A model generated the notes under the pieces. The model made no database searches, was not told the DNA's origin, and saw only the letters and a program-made list of their open reading frames with translations. From assembly GCA_017883385.1 (NCBI GenBank), contig JADGNQ010000022.1, positions 1 to 58,110 on the forward strand: DNA of 58,110 nt, in the 5' to 3' direction. This document shows, piece by piece, positions 1-8,525 of this stretch. The position numbers and the translations under genes were made by a program. Numbering within the stretch: the stretch's first letter is position 1; each line of letters starts with the position of its first letter. The DNA comes from Candidatus Sulfotelmatobacter sp. (GTDB lineage: Bacteria > Acidobacteriota > Terriglobia > Terriglobales > Acidobacteriaceae).

Positions 1-1
1 C

Positions 2-1639
2 ACCGAGGTGGGCGCGCCCGTCTGGCGCGCCACGCTGATGTGCACCATCTACCTGGGCACGCGCCTGCTCTACCGCGATCGCGCCATGGTCAACGCGTTG
101 GGCGCGGCCGCACTGGGACTGCTGGTGTTCGACCCGCGTCAACTCCTGACCGCCAGCTTCCAGATGACTTTCATCTGTGTGCTCATCGTGGCGGCCATCG
201 GAATCCCCATCCTCCAGCGCACGTCCCAACTCTACAAACAGGCGCTGGACAACTGGGATTCGCCCGACTATGCCGCGTTGCTGCCGCCGCGAGTGGGGCA
301 GTTCCGCGTGGATTTGCAGTTCATCGCCGCGCGCGTCGCGCTGTTTGTAGGCAAGAAATGGTCGGGCCGGCTGGTCCGGTCCACTGCGGGTTTCGCCCTT
401 GCCGCGTGGGAACTGCTCTTCATCTCCGCCGTGATGCAGATGGGGCTGGCTCTGCCCATGGCGTACTACTTCCATCGCGCCACAACCATTGGACTGCCCG
501 CGAACGTCATCGTCGTGCCCCTAACCCAACTCATGATGCCCGCCGCCATAGCCGCGCTCGCCTTGGGCTACGTCTCGCCGTGGTTGGCAAAAGTTCCGGC
601 CTTCCTGACGGTGTTCGCAATCGAGGGGATCACCGGAACCGTCCGCGGACTCGGCGCCCTGCGCTTGGCTGATCTGCGCGTCGCCATGCCGTCGATCGTA
701 ATCATCACGTTGGCTGCACTAGCGCTGGTCTTCGCAATGTCGACGGCGCGACGCCGGGCTCCATTTGCGGCCTGCGGACTCGTAGCCATCCTGGCCGCCT
801 CGGTAGCTCTAGCTTTCCTCGCGCCATCGCCGCGGGTGCGTCCCGGCATCCTCGAAGTGACCTCGATCGACGTGGGCGAAGGCGACTCCACCTTGCTCGT
901 CACCCCGCAAGGCCGCACCTTGCTGATAGACGCCGGAGGCCCCATCGGCCCCGGCGGCTCGCAACTCGACTTCGGCGAAGACGTAGTCTCTCCCTATCTT
1001 TGGATGCGCGGCATCTCCCGCCTCGACGCCGTCGCCATCACCCACGGTCACTCCGACCACATCGGAGGCATGCTTGCCGTGCTCAAGAATTTCCGTCCGA
1101 AGGAATTGTGGGTAGGCTTGCTGCCCCCCAGTCAGGCGCTGGGAAACGTCATCGACACCGCTCAAGCTCTCGGCGTCAAAGTCGTCCGCCACTGGGAAGG
1201 AGACAATTTTTTCTTTGGCGGAACAACAATCAACGTTCTGTTCCCGCCGCGCGACTGGTTCGTGGGTGCCAAGCCCCAGAACGACGATTCGATGGTGCTG
1301 CAGGTAAGCTACCGCGAATCGTCAGTGCTGCTGGAAGGGGATGCGCAAAAGCAGGTGGAACGCCGCATGGCTGCGCTTCATCATCCGAGCGCGAACTTGC
1401 TGAAGGTCGGCCACCACGGCAGCGCCAACGCCACCACTCCGGAACTGGTCGCCTCGGCGAAGCCCGAGTTCGCCATCATTTCTGTAGGATCAGGCAATTC
1501 GTTCGGCCTTCCGCGCCCGGAAATTCTCGGCCGCCTGGCCGACGCCGGAGCCCGCGTCTACCGCACCGACCTCGACGGAGCGGTCACCTTTTACCTCGAC
1601 GGCCATTCCGTCACGCCTTCTGTTACGGCTCTTCAATAA
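2..1639 (+). CDS. comEC: ComEC/Rec2-family DNA-uptake channel, C-terminal part (5' end outside window)
   Basis: This is the C-terminal 540 or so residues of a ComEC/Rec2 protein, the inner-membrane channel that carries single-stranded DNA into the cell during transformation. The frame is open to the left edge, so the gene starts outside the window. The first half (to about residue 275) is hydrophobic with several membrane segments of the Competence domain. The second half is a metallo-beta-lactamase-like domain with the metal-binding motif ITHGHSDHIGGM near residue 345 and the later motif VGHHGSAN. The usual domain order of channel then C-terminal MBL is kept. The last 17 bases overlap tail-to-tail with the gene on the opposite strand. 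Family assignment is secure; whether this organism is transformable cannot be told from here. Confidence 0.87.
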   Translation, partial: TEVGAPVWRATLMCTIYLGTRLLYRDRAMVNALGAAALGLLVFDPRQLLTASFQMTFICVLIVAAIGIPILQRTSQLYKQALDNWDSPDYAALLPPRVGQFRVDLQFIAARVALFVGKKWSGRLVRSTAGFALAAWELLFISAVMQMGLALPMAYYFHRATTIGLPANVIVVPLTQLMMPAAIAALALGYVSPWLAKVPAFLTVFAIEGITGTVRGLGALRLADLRVAMPSIVIITLAALALVFAMSTARRRAPFAACGLVAILAASVALAFLAPSPRVRPGILEVTSIDVGEGDSTLLVTPQGRTLLIDAGGPIGPGGSQLDFGEDVVSPYLWMRGISRLDAVAITHGHSDHIGGMLAVLKNFRPKELWVGLLPPSQALGNVIDTAQALGVKVVRHWEGDNFFFGGTTINVLFPPRDWFVGAKPQNDDSMVLQVSYRESSVLLEGDAQKQVERRMAALHHPSANLLKVGHHGSANATTPELVASAKPEFAIISVGSGNSFGLPRPEILGRLADAGARVYRTDLDGAVTFYLDGHSVTPSVTALQ

Positions 1640-2009
1640 TCTGGATCTCTGCCGTTTCCTCATCGTCCGAGGGCGATTGGCGGTAGTCGGCAATCAAGCG
1701 CCGCGCCGCTTCCGCATCCTCTTCCCGCACCAGAATGATCATGCCTCCAAGTCCGGGAAACGCGTCCTGCACCAGAGACGCCGAAGTCAGATCACTGTCG
1801 ATGCCCGCCGAATCGAGCAATCCCTTGACCACCAGCGCCTCAGACTCCTGCTCGGAGTCGAACACCTTCACCAGTTTCTCGTTAGGATCCGGGCGGGGAT
1901 CAGGTCGCGGCTGCGCGTCGGCGGTCGCTTTGACAGGCTCTGCCATTGGCATCTCCAATTCTGGAATCGGGTCCGCAACGGGTGCGTCCCCAAATTCCAC
2001 ACGATGCAT
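1623..2009 (-). CDS. DUF2007-type putative signal-transducing protein
   Basis: A 128-residue soluble protein. The start is the ATG at 2009 (MHRVEFGD); an in-frame extension further upstream runs through a dispersed repeat and has no protein-like sequence. The N-terminal 50 residues are acidic and proline-rich and probably disordered. The C-terminal part (EKLVKVFDSEQESEALVVKGLLDSAGI then IILVREEDAEAARRLI, given here only as landmarks) has the ferredoxin-like beta-alpha-beta pattern of DUF2007 proteins, whose role is unknown and which are called putative signal transducers. It converges with comEC and overlaps its stop codon. A composite repeat sits directly upstream, inside the likely promoter region. 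Confidence 0.72.
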   Translation of the reverse strand: MHRVEFGDAPVADPIPELEMPMAEPVKATADAQPRPDPRPDPNEKLVKVFDSEQESEALVVKGLLDSAGIDSDLTSASLVQDAFPGLGGMIILVREEDAEAARRLIADYRQSPSDDEETAEIQIIEEP

Positions 2010-2034
2010 TGATTTTACTCTTACTGTAGCTCTA

Positions 2035-2125
2035 GCCGCAGGGCGGCGACATGTGAAAGCCCGGCACGGCAGTGCCGGGTGAGAGTGGGGAACACACGCG
2101 AGTCCCGCAAGGGACGGCACTGGTT
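2035..2125. repeat. Family C composite hairpin repeat, copy 1
   Basis: About 91 bases made of three consecutive hairpins: a GCCGC/GCGGC-type stem, then CCCGGCAC/GTGCCGGG, then GTCCCG/GGGAC. The same three hairpins in the same order and nearly the same sequence recur at 7119-7209. The spacer 2010-2384 holds no supported gene; it holds this repeat, the family A hairpin at 2181-2218 and, probably, the promoters of the two divergent flanking genes. Confidence 0.75.
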
Positions 2126-2180
2126 CTTACGCACGCCAGGAGCGCTATGCTTCCAGAATCCGCGGTCTTCTCAACGAGCG

Positions 2181-2218
2181 GGCGCCCCATTTCTCGCGCA
2201 CTTTGCGAGAAGTGGGTC
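2181..2218 (+). repeat. Family A palindromic hairpin, copy 1
   Basis: Left arm GCCCCATTTCTCGCG and right arm GCGAGAAGTGGG around a short loop. It is a slightly degenerate copy of the hairpin that flanks the RAYT gene near 30 kb. It lies in the intergenic space upstream of the small gene at 2385. Confidence 0.8.
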
Positions 2219-2384
2219 TTTTCTCGGGCGACAAGATTCTTTTCTGCCTTACCCAAAGCCCAACCCCAAACGACACTTTGTGTAGTTTCCTTTCTTCCCC
2301 AACTCAGGCAAAATGTCCCTAACCGATGTCGCAACGCCGGGCCGCCTTGCGACATCCAAAGCTGTGGGGCAAAGGGGGGACACC

Positions 2385-2681
2385 GTGAACTTTCCTCAGC
2401 AGGCCGGGCCAGACGACGCGGGCTTTCCGTTGGCAGACGAACTATCCCGTCGCGAGCGCGAAGAGGAATCCCGAAAAATCCGTCGCCTGCAACTAATGAT
2501 CAGCATGGTGATGTCCGTCATCGGCCAGGACCCCAACCTCACCGTAGAAGAAGCCTCAGAGTTAGCCGCTGGAGCCAAGCGCGCCGCCCTCGCCATGTTC
2601 CCCGACAAAGAACTCGCCTACGATTTGCTCTACAAACCAAGGCTGCAGCGCCTGATGAAGGAGAGGTTCAGGCTGCAGTAG
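2385..2681 (+). CDS. Small conserved hypothetical protein (98 aa)
   Basis: Function not recognised. The GTG at 2385 is chosen because a strong purine tract (AAAGGGGGG) lies just upstream, whereas the in-frame ATG at 2313 has no ribosome-binding site. The product is soluble and mostly helical: an acidic N-terminus, a charged helix rich in Arg and Glu (SRREREEESRKIRRLQ), a short hydrophobic stretch with several Met, then PNLTVEEASELAAGAKRAALAMFP and a basic tail. No catalytic motif or signal peptide is visible. The clean ribosome-binding site and ordinary codon use argue that it is a real gene. Confidence 0.6.
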   Translation: MNFPQQAGPDDAGFPLADELSRREREEESRKIRRLQLMISMVMSVIGQDPNLTVEEASELAAGAKRAALAMFPDKELAYDLLYKPRLQRLMKERFRLQ

Positions 2682-2922
2682 AGGCGCTCGATGTGCTGGT
2701 CTTGGAGTTCCCAAGCAGCCGAAGACACATCCTTGATAGGTTCAATTAGTGCAAAGAAATGTAAAGCGCTGTAGGCAAATGCTCATTCCGTGATATCGTA
2801 GCTCTGCTTTTTGATTTCCTCCCCCTTCGTTTTCCTCGCTCGCTTCAAGGTTGGATTGCGCTGCCCCCTTTAAGTATTGTCGGCCCTGGCTTGAAATCTG
2901 AGACACAAAGGTGATGTGAAAA

Positions 2923-4140
2923 ATGAAGCCTAGACAAGTCCCTTCCGTCACCCTCGCGTGCGCCTTAACAACTGCGGTCTTTTTGGTTGTCACAGGGATT
3001 GCCACAGCGCAAACTTTCACTGTCCTGCATTCTTTCGGATCCACCTCGCAGGACGGTACCAAGCCCTTACGGGCTTTGATTTTCGACAGTCTCGGCAACT
3101 TATACGGAAGTACGAGCCTCGGCGGGACTCAAGGATTCGGGACCATCTATAGAGTTGATCCGGCAGGGAATGAGACGGTTGTCTACAACTTTTGTTGTCA
3201 CTGGAGCCCTCAGGAAATCATCCGATATAAAGCACATATCTATGGCAGTGCAATCGTCCCAGGTTGCAAAGACGGGTGCGGCAGTTTTTTCGAGTTCAGC
3301 GGCGAATCCTCACTAGTAAGGCACATCCTCGCGGTCGAGTCAGGCCTTGTTCCCAACCAAGGACTCGCCGTGGATGCCTCAGGCAATCTATACGGAACAA
3401 CTCCGACTGGAAGAAGCGGAATCGGCTGTGGAGCAACAGGTTGCGGAACTGTTTACTCGGTCAATAATGGAAAAATGATCGTTTTGTATCAGTTCACGGG
3501 AGCTCCCGGTGGCGCGTATCCAATCGGGGGAGTGACCTTGGATAGTGCAGGTAACATTTTCGGAACCACCGCAGGTGGAGGAAAATATGGGGCTGGGATT
3601 GCCTTCGAGCTTTCCCCAAATGGCGATGGAACGTGGAAGGAACAGACGATCTTCAGCTATGGCAGGGTTGGCGATGGTGAGCAAGGATCGCTTCAGGCGC
3701 TACTGATCGACTCAAGAGAAAACATCTACGGGTCATCTCCGTACGGCGGGCTCGGCGGAGGAAAAGGTTCATACTGCTGTGGCGAAATTTACAAGATGCG
3801 CCAGAACTCCGATGGCAGCTGGAAAAAGAACACCTTGTACGCTTTCCGCAACATCGCTGATGGGGCATACCCAACCGGAAATCTGGTGCGCGACAAACAT
3901 GCCAACCTATACGGAACCACCCAATACGGCGGCGCCCCTCAATACGGAACCGTCTACAAGATAGACCCGAATGGCGTAGAAACCGTCCTTCACGTTTTTT
4001 CCGGTGAGACGGATGACGGGATGTACCCCTCTGGTGTGTTCATCGATGCCGCGGGCAACCTTTACGGCACGACTGAATACGGTGGCGCTGGTTGCGCAGA
4101 AAAGTACGGTTGCGGAACGGTGTTCAAGATTACCCCATGA
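2923..4140 (+). CDS. Secreted GloVer-type tandem-repeat protein
   Basis: A 405-residue exported protein. The N-terminus has a Sec signal peptide (basic MKPRQ, hydrophobic core to about residue 28, cut near ATAQ). The rest is a series of roughly 50-residue repeats, each with a glycine-rich turn like NLYGTTxxGG followed by FELSPNG or YKIDPNG and a V-L-Y/H-x-F strand (YNF, YQF, YAF, HVF). This is the pattern of GloVer repeats (TIGR03803), common in Acidobacteria, Verrucomicrobia and Gloeobacter, and expected to fold as a beta-propeller-like domain. No anchor follows, so it may be periplasmic or released. Its role is unknown. It stands alone between a 240-base spacer and a convergent gene. Confidence 0.8.
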   Translation: MKPRQVPSVTLACALTTAVFLVVTGIATAQTFTVLHSFGSTSQDGTKPLRALIFDSLGNLYGSTSLGGTQGFGTIYRVDPAGNETVVYNFCCHWSPQEIIRYKAHIYGSAIVPGCKDGCGSFFEFSGESSLVRHILAVESGLVPNQGLAVDASGNLYGTTPTGRSGIGCGATGCGTVYSVNNGKMIVLYQFTGAPGGAYPIGGVTLDSAGNIFGTTAGGGKYGAGIAFELSPNGDGTWKEQTIFSYGRVGDGEQGSLQALLIDSRENIYGSSPYGGLGGGKGSYCCGEIYKMRQNSDGSWKKNTLYAFRNIADGAYPTGNLVRDKHANLYGTTQYGGAPQYGTVYKIDPNGVETVLHVFSGETDDGMYPSGVFIDAAGNLYGTTEYGGAGCAEKYGCGTVFKITP

Positions 4141-4176
4141 TTGTCGCGTGTAGTTGAAGTAAATGACTTGCCCGCC

Positions 4177-4989
4177 CTACTCATCCACCACCGAATTCCT
4201 CAGCGTCCCCACTCCCTCCACACTGACCTCCACCACATCCCCCGCCACCACCGGCCCCACGCCAGCAGGCGTCCCGCTCGGGATCAAGTCCCCGGGAAAC
4301 AAAGTCATCGCCTGCGCAATGTGCCTGATCACGACGTCCAGCTTAAACAGGAAGTCCCGCGTGTTGCCGTCTTGCTTCACCTGGCCATTCACGCGAGTCT
4401 GTACGCCCACGCCCGCTCCCGCCCCGAAACACGGATCGATCTCGTCAGTCACCACCGGCCCCACCGGGCAAAACGTGTCGAAGCCCTTGGACCGGCTCCA
4501 CTGCCCGTCCTTATTCTGCAAATCGCGCGCCGTCACATCATTCACGCACGTGTAGCCCAGGATGTACTGCCGAATATCCGCATCCGCCGCTGGCTGGTAG
4601 CAGGTCTTGCCAATCACCACGCCCAGCTCGCCCTCATAATCCACGCGCTGCGAAATCTTCGGCCGACGAACCACGCCCCCGGGCGGCAGCAGCGCCGAGG
4701 TAGCTTTCAGAAAAAGCAGCGGCTCCGTCGGGATGTCGTGCCCCAGTTCGGTAGCGTGCTCGCGGTAATTACGCCCGATGCATACAATCTTCGACGGCCG
4801 CACCGGAGGCAGCAGCGCCGCCTCTTCCAGCGGAATCGCCTCAATGCGCCGCGTGCGCAGGCTTTCCATGTCGCCATCGGCCTCTTCGGGAGCAGTGAGC
4901 AGGACCCGTACAATCGCATCGCGCCCGGCCACGGACTCGACCAGCCCGTACTGGGCCTGGCCATTAAATTGGAATCGGCAGTATTTCAT
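4177..4989 (-). CDS. Fumarylacetoacetate hydrolase family protein
   Basis: A 270-residue cytosolic enzyme of the FAH superfamily. These enzymes are metal-dependent and hydrolyse, decarboxylate or isomerise small beta-diketo or 2-oxo acids in aromatic and sugar-acid catabolism. After a short N-terminal domain come the family hallmarks: IVCIGRNYREHA near residue 70, the metal-binding DYEGELGVVIG near 118, NDVTARDLQ, GFDTFCPVGP and FPGDLIPSGTPAGVG near the C-terminus. The length is normal. The substrate cannot be predicted from context because there is no catabolic operon beside it. The 36-base gap to the convergent gene on the other strand holds nothing recognisable. Confidence 0.88.
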   Translation of the reverse strand: MKYCRFQFNGQAQYGLVESVAGRDAIVRVLLTAPEEADGDMESLRTRRIEAIPLEEAALLPPVRPSKIVCIGRNYREHATELGHDIPTEPLLFLKATSALLPPGGVVRRPKISQRVDYEGELGVVIGKTCYQPAADADIRQYILGYTCVNDVTARDLQNKDGQWSRSKGFDTFCPVGPVVTDEIDPCFGAGAGVGVQTRVNGQVKQDGNTRDFLFKLDVVIRHIAQAMTLFPGDLIPSGTPAGVGPVVAGDVVEVSVEGVGTLRNSVVDE

Positions 4990-5144
4990 CGCAATCTATC
5001 TAACCATATCTGTCGAAGTTGAGGCGGAACCGGAAGAAAATATTTTCCGTCGCGGATGTCGAGAATGTCCATCCTGTTCGACTACCCAGTGAAGGCCAGA
5101 AACAAGGCCAAGAATTTAAGACAGGTCAAAAGGAGACCATCGCC

Positions 5145-5507
5145 ATGCAATACCTCTTGCTGATTTATGACAAAGAAGCCGACTGGAACAAGCTTTCCGA
5201 GGCGGACCAGGCCACCATGTATAAGGAATACGGAGAGTTCACCCAGAGCATCATGCAGAGCGGACATCACAAGGCCGGACACCAGCTTCAGCCCATCTCC
5301 ACCGCCACCACCGTCCGGGTGCGCGACAAGAAGCGCGTGGTCACCGACGGTCCGTTCGCCGAAACCAAGGAGCAACTCGGCGGCTTCTACATGATCGAGG
5401 CCAAGGACCTCGACGACGCCATCGCCGTGGCCGCCCGCATCCCGTCGGCGAGGTACGGCTCCATCGAGGTAAGACCGATCGTTGTTCACAACCAAGTGTC
5501 ATCCTGA
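5145..5507 (+). CDS. YciI-family (DGPF) protein
   Basis: A 120-residue protein of the YciI/DGPF family: MQYLLLIYD at the start, the signature DGPFAETKEQLGGFYMIEA in the middle and a final YGSIEVRPI strand, forming a dimeric alpha-beta barrel. The start is the ATG at 5145, preceded by AGGAGA. DGPF proteins are the constant genomic partners of ECF42 sigma factors, and an ECF42-type gene follows at 5649, so the two probably form one functional unit. The biochemical role is unproven. The last residues (VSS) and the stop codon lie inside a dispersed family B repeat that fills the gap to the sigma gene, so the native C-terminus may have been altered. Confidence 0.85.
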   Translation: MQYLLLIYDKEADWNKLSEADQATMYKEYGEFTQSIMQSGHHKAGHQLQPISTATTVRVRDKKRVVTDGPFAETKEQLGGFYMIEAKDLDDAIAVAARIPSARYGSIEVRPIVVHNQVSS

Positions 5508-5538
5508 GGCGACGGCTCTTTGTCGCCGAAGGACCTGG
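5497..5538 (+). repeat. Family B repeat, copy 1 (overlaps the stop of the YciI gene)
   Basis: Begins with GTGTCATCCTGAG, continues with a GCGAC/GTCGC hairpin and ends with CGAAGGACC. The TGA of the upstream gene is the TGA of the conserved left box. Further GC-rich inverted sequence continues to about 5590. Confidence 0.7.
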
Positions 5539-5648
5539 GCGCGCCGCGCGAATCGCCCGCGTACTTTGCGGGCGAACAAATCGAGCGTTTGGCGCGCTTC
5601 CCCTAGCATTGCGCCAGTCCATCCGGCTACCCTGTGGTGGGGAGCCGG

Positions 5649-6968
5649 ATGGACCAGGGGCAAGAGGATCTTGATCGCATCTTTCGCGAAGAATCAGGGC
5701 GGATTCTCGCCACCCTGATCCGCCTGCTCGGCAGCTTCGATCTTGCCGAAGAAGCCATGCAGGAGGCGTTCACCGTCGCTCTCGAGCGCTGGCCGGTGCA
5801 GGGAATGCCCGCTAACCCGCGCGCCTGGCTCATTTCCACCGCCCACCACAAGGCTGTGGACTTGCTGCGACGAAGCGCTCGTCTCGATTCCAATCGCGAC
5901 GAACTGCTGAAGATCGCCGAACTCGAACAGCAACTGGCCGATGCGGATGAGAATATGCGGCGACACGGACTGACTAGCGATGATCGAGGCAACAACGATC
6001 GAGGTCGGAACGCTCGAGACAGCGACGATCCTTTCGGAGACGACCGCCTCCGTTTAATCTTCACCTGCTGCCATCCTGCCTTGGCCCGCGAGGCCCAGGT
6101 CGCGCTTACTCTGCGCACGTTATGCGGCCTGACCACCGACGAAATTGCCCGCGGTTTTCTGGTTCCGCTACCCACCATGGCCCAGCGCCTCGTCCGCGCC
6201 AAACAAAAAATTCGCGACGCTCACATTCCCTATCAGGTACCGCCCGAACACGATCTGGACGAGCGGCTCGACTCCGTGCTCCTCGTGGTCTATCTCGTAT
6301 TCAACGAGGGCTACAGCGCGACCTCCGGCGACACCGCAATCCGCCACGAGCTGTGCGCCGAGGCCATCCGCTTGGGGCGAATCCTTTGCATGCTTCTTCC
6401 GCGTCAAACAGAGGCGCGTGCTTTGCTCGCTCTCATGCTGCTGCATGATTCGCGCCGCAATGCGCGTGTTGGCCAGAATGGCGAGCCCATCCTGCTGGAA
6501 GAGCAGAATCGCGACCTGTGGAACCAGGATCAGATTCGCGAGGGCCTGACTCTGGTCGAATCCGCGTTGAAGGATGCTGCGGCCGGTCCGTATGCGCTCC
6601 AAGCGGCGATTGCCGCCATCCACACGCGCGCTCAACGCGCGGAGGAAACCGATTGGCGCCAGATCGTTGCGCTGTACGAATTGCTCCTGCGGTTGCAGCC
6701 GTCGCCGGTCGTCGAGTTGAATCTCGCCGCTGCGGTGGCGATGGCCGAAGGCCCGGCAACGGGCCTGAGCCTCCTCGACCGTCTTGAGGTCAATGCCGAC
6801 CTCCGCGACTACTACCTGCTGCCGGCCGCCCGCGCCGACCTGCTGCGCCGACTCGCACGCTGGCCAGAAGCCGCCGCCTCTTATCGCCGCGCCCTCGCCC
6901 TTGCCGGCAACGACGCGGCTCGCAACTTCCTCGTGCGTCGTCTGGCCGAGATGGAGTCGAAAGCCTAG
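5649..6968 (+). CDS. ECF42-type RNA polymerase sigma factor with long C-terminal extension
   Basis: A 439-residue sigma factor. The ATG at 5649 is preferred over the upstream GTG at 5634 because GGGGAG lies five bases before it. Region 2 is near the N-terminus (QAEDLDRIFREESGR-like start, then LGSFDLAEEAMQEAF and PRAWLISTAHHKAVDLLRR). Region 4 follows a short acidic linker (LRTLCGLTTDEIARGF, VRAKQKIRDA). The remaining 240 residues are the helical, TPR-like extension typical of the ECF42 group (VYLVFNEGYSAT, EARALLALMLLHDSRR). ECF42 factors lack a classical anti-sigma factor and occur beside DGPF proteins, as here. The target regulon and signal are unknown. Confidence 0.87.
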   Translation: MDQGQEDLDRIFREESGRILATLIRLLGSFDLAEEAMQEAFTVALERWPVQGMPANPRAWLISTAHHKAVDLLRRSARLDSNRDELLKIAELEQQLADADENMRRHGLTSDDRGNNDRGRNARDSDDPFGDDRLRLIFTCCHPALAREAQVALTLRTLCGLTTDEIARGFLVPLPTMAQRLVRAKQKIRDAHIPYQVPPEHDLDERLDSVLLVVYLVFNEGYSATSGDTAIRHELCAEAIRLGRILCMLLPRQTEARALLALMLLHDSRRNARVGQNGEPILLEEQNRDLWNQDQIREGLTLVESALKDAAAGPYALQAAIAAIHTRAQRAEETDWRQIVALYELLLRLQPSPVVELNLAAAVAMAEGPATGLSLLDRLEVNADLRDYYLLPAARADLLRRLARWPEAAASYRRALALAGNDAARNFLVRRLAEMESKA

Positions 6969-7118
6969 CCGTCCGCGGTCTTAGCAAGCAGGGATACTCG
7001 CTTTGGGTGGCGCAGCGCTTTAAGCCTGCGATAAAGCTCTTCTTTTGTGTGAGAGCCTCAGTGTGTGAGTGAAAGCCAGATTTCTGGGAGAGCGATAAAA
7101 CGACATTTGCGAAACGCC

Positions 7119-7209
7119 AGCCGCGAAGCGGCGGCATGTGAAAGCCCGGCACGGTCGTGCCGGGTCAGTTGGGCAAGAGCACGCGAGTCCCGCAGGGACG
7201 GCACAGGTT
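7119..7209. repeat. Family C composite hairpin repeat, copy 2 (in the 6969-7276 spacer)
   Basis: Second copy of the three-hairpin unit seen at 2035-2125: AGCCGCGAAGCGGC, then CCCGGCAC/GTGCCGGG, then GTCCCG/GGGAC. It fills most of the 308-base spacer between the convergent sigma-factor and FN3-lipoprotein genes. Nothing else supportable is seen in that spacer. Confidence 0.75.
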
Positions 7210-7276
7210 CTGAGGTTCACTGTTCAGGCCGTCAGATACATTTTGCGACTCGCAATCGCCAAAATCCTCGCGTCCC

Positions 7277-8371
7277 TCACGGCACCACTTCCCCAGCTTC
7301 CTCCGAGCGCCCGCTCTCGTTCCCGCGAACATCGATGGCAGAGACCGAATACAAATAATTCCTTCCAGACACGACAGAAGCGTCGCGGTAAGCCGGTGTC
7401 CTCAGCGGCTCCGCATTCACCTTCACCGGAGCAGAGCCTTCCTCGTGACGATAAACGTTGTAGCCCTCCAGATCGACGTCCGCAACCGGAGCCCAGATCA
7501 GGTCGATGAACGCCCGCTGTCCCGGACCAGAAAACACCGCCTGCAGCCCGGAAGGAACGGCCGGCGGGAAAACGTCGTGCGCGAAAACTTTGACCTCCGG
7601 CGTGTCGTCGCCTTCGACCTGCACCTCAGCCCTGTCTTCCTGATGAATCACCGTAACCGTCTCCGCACGGTATTCGTACGTCTTCTCCCACTCGATGCTC
7701 GAATCGGTAAGAGTGAAACTTCGTTCGCCTGCCGCCGGGAGCTCGCCGGCAGGAATTTGTTGCTGGCTGCCCTCCGGACGCCGGTAGACGCGATACACGT
7801 AGCGTGCAGGTTGCGTGGAACCCTTTGCCGGAAGCTCACTCGTCCAGGTCAGCACGACTCCCTGACTCGTGACGCGCGCACCGAAATCCCGCGGAGGCGG
7901 AAGCGTGCAGGCCAGCGAAACCCGCACCTGGTTGGAAAGCCCAGCGCCGCGTCCACCCGCGTTGAGTGCTTCGACGGCGAAAGTAACGAAAGCGGAAGGA
8001 TTGTCGCTCTCAAACTGACCCGGCATCGTGTCGACGAATGAGCCTGCAACTTTCCTTCGGGAAAATCCAGGCGCCGCTGTAACGGTCTGCGGAGCGGCTT
8101 CGCCCACCGGAGTCCCGCACTGCGTCAGCTCCGCTTCGAGCTCCCGGCAGATGCGCGTTGGCCCCACACTTCGCACTGTTTGTCGATCTGTCGTGAGGGT
8201 AGGGATGGTCCAGCTGAGTATGACTCGATCGCCTTTGCGCACAGCCCGCAAGTCCGACGGCGGTTTCGGCAACTCCAGCGACGGAGGCTGCGGCGGCCCC
8301 AGTGTGGCGCAGGCCGTGAACATCAATGGCGCACCCAGGGCCAGCAAAACTTTCTGCGCGGAGCGTTTCAT
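7277..8371 (-). CDS. Fibronectin type III domain lipoprotein
   Basis: A 364-residue exported lipoprotein. The signal sequence ends in a lipobox (LMFTAC near residue 20), so the protein is predicted to be acylated and membrane-anchored. A proline-rich linker follows. The remainder reads as three beta-sandwich modules of the fibronectin III type, at about 38-150, 155-255 and 265-360, with landmarks PSDLRAVRKGDRVILSW, GVVLTWT, YVYRVYRRP and LEGYNVYRHEEG. No enzymatic motif is visible; such proteins usually bind other proteins or polysaccharide at the cell surface. There is no clear operon partner. Confidence 0.78.
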   Translation of the reverse strand: MKRSAQKVLLALGAPLMFTACATLGPPQPPSLELPKPPSDLRAVRKGDRVILSWTIPTLTTDRQTVRSVGPTRICRELEAELTQCGTPVGEAAPQTVTAAPGFSRRKVAGSFVDTMPGQFESDNPSAFVTFAVEALNAGGRGAGLSNQVRVSLACTLPPPRDFGARVTSQGVVLTWTSELPAKGSTQPARYVYRVYRRPEGSQQQIPAGELPAAGERSFTLTDSSIEWEKTYEYRAETVTVIHQEDRAEVQVEGDDTPEVKVFAHDVFPPAVPSGLQAVFSGPGQRAFIDLIWAPVADVDLEGYNVYRHEEGSAPVKVNAEPLRTPAYRDASVVSGRNYLYSVSAIDVRGNESGRSEEAGEVVP

Positions 8372-8413
8372 GCGGAGGAAAACAGACTAACAGAACTGTA
8401 GCCGCTTCCCGAT

Positions 8414-8470
8414 TGTCATTCTGAGCGAAGCGAGCTCGAATGAGCTCGCGCAGTCGAAGAATCCCTACCC
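8414..8470 (+). repeat. Family B repeat, copy 2
   Basis: Conserved left box TGTCATTCTGAGCGAAG, a variable core hairpin (CGAGCTC/GAGCTCG), and conserved right box CGCAGTCGAAGAATCCCTAC. It lies between the FN3 lipoprotein gene and the aminotransferase gene, upstream of the first and downstream of the second. Confidence 0.8.
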
Positions 8471-8525
8471 GTCAGCACAGCCTCGTACGCGCGAGGGAGT
8501 TCTCTGCACAACACTCGGAGCCCTG

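Noticed and set aside
2079-2749. Plus-strand ORFs through the 2.0-2.7 kb spacer
   Set aside because: They begin in repeats and read the small gene at 2385 in a wrong frame.
4141-5022. 293-residue plus-strand ORF
   Set aside because: It is the complement of the FAH-family gene; its composition is His/Arg/Pro-rich and it has no family features, while the minus strand encodes all FAH motifs.
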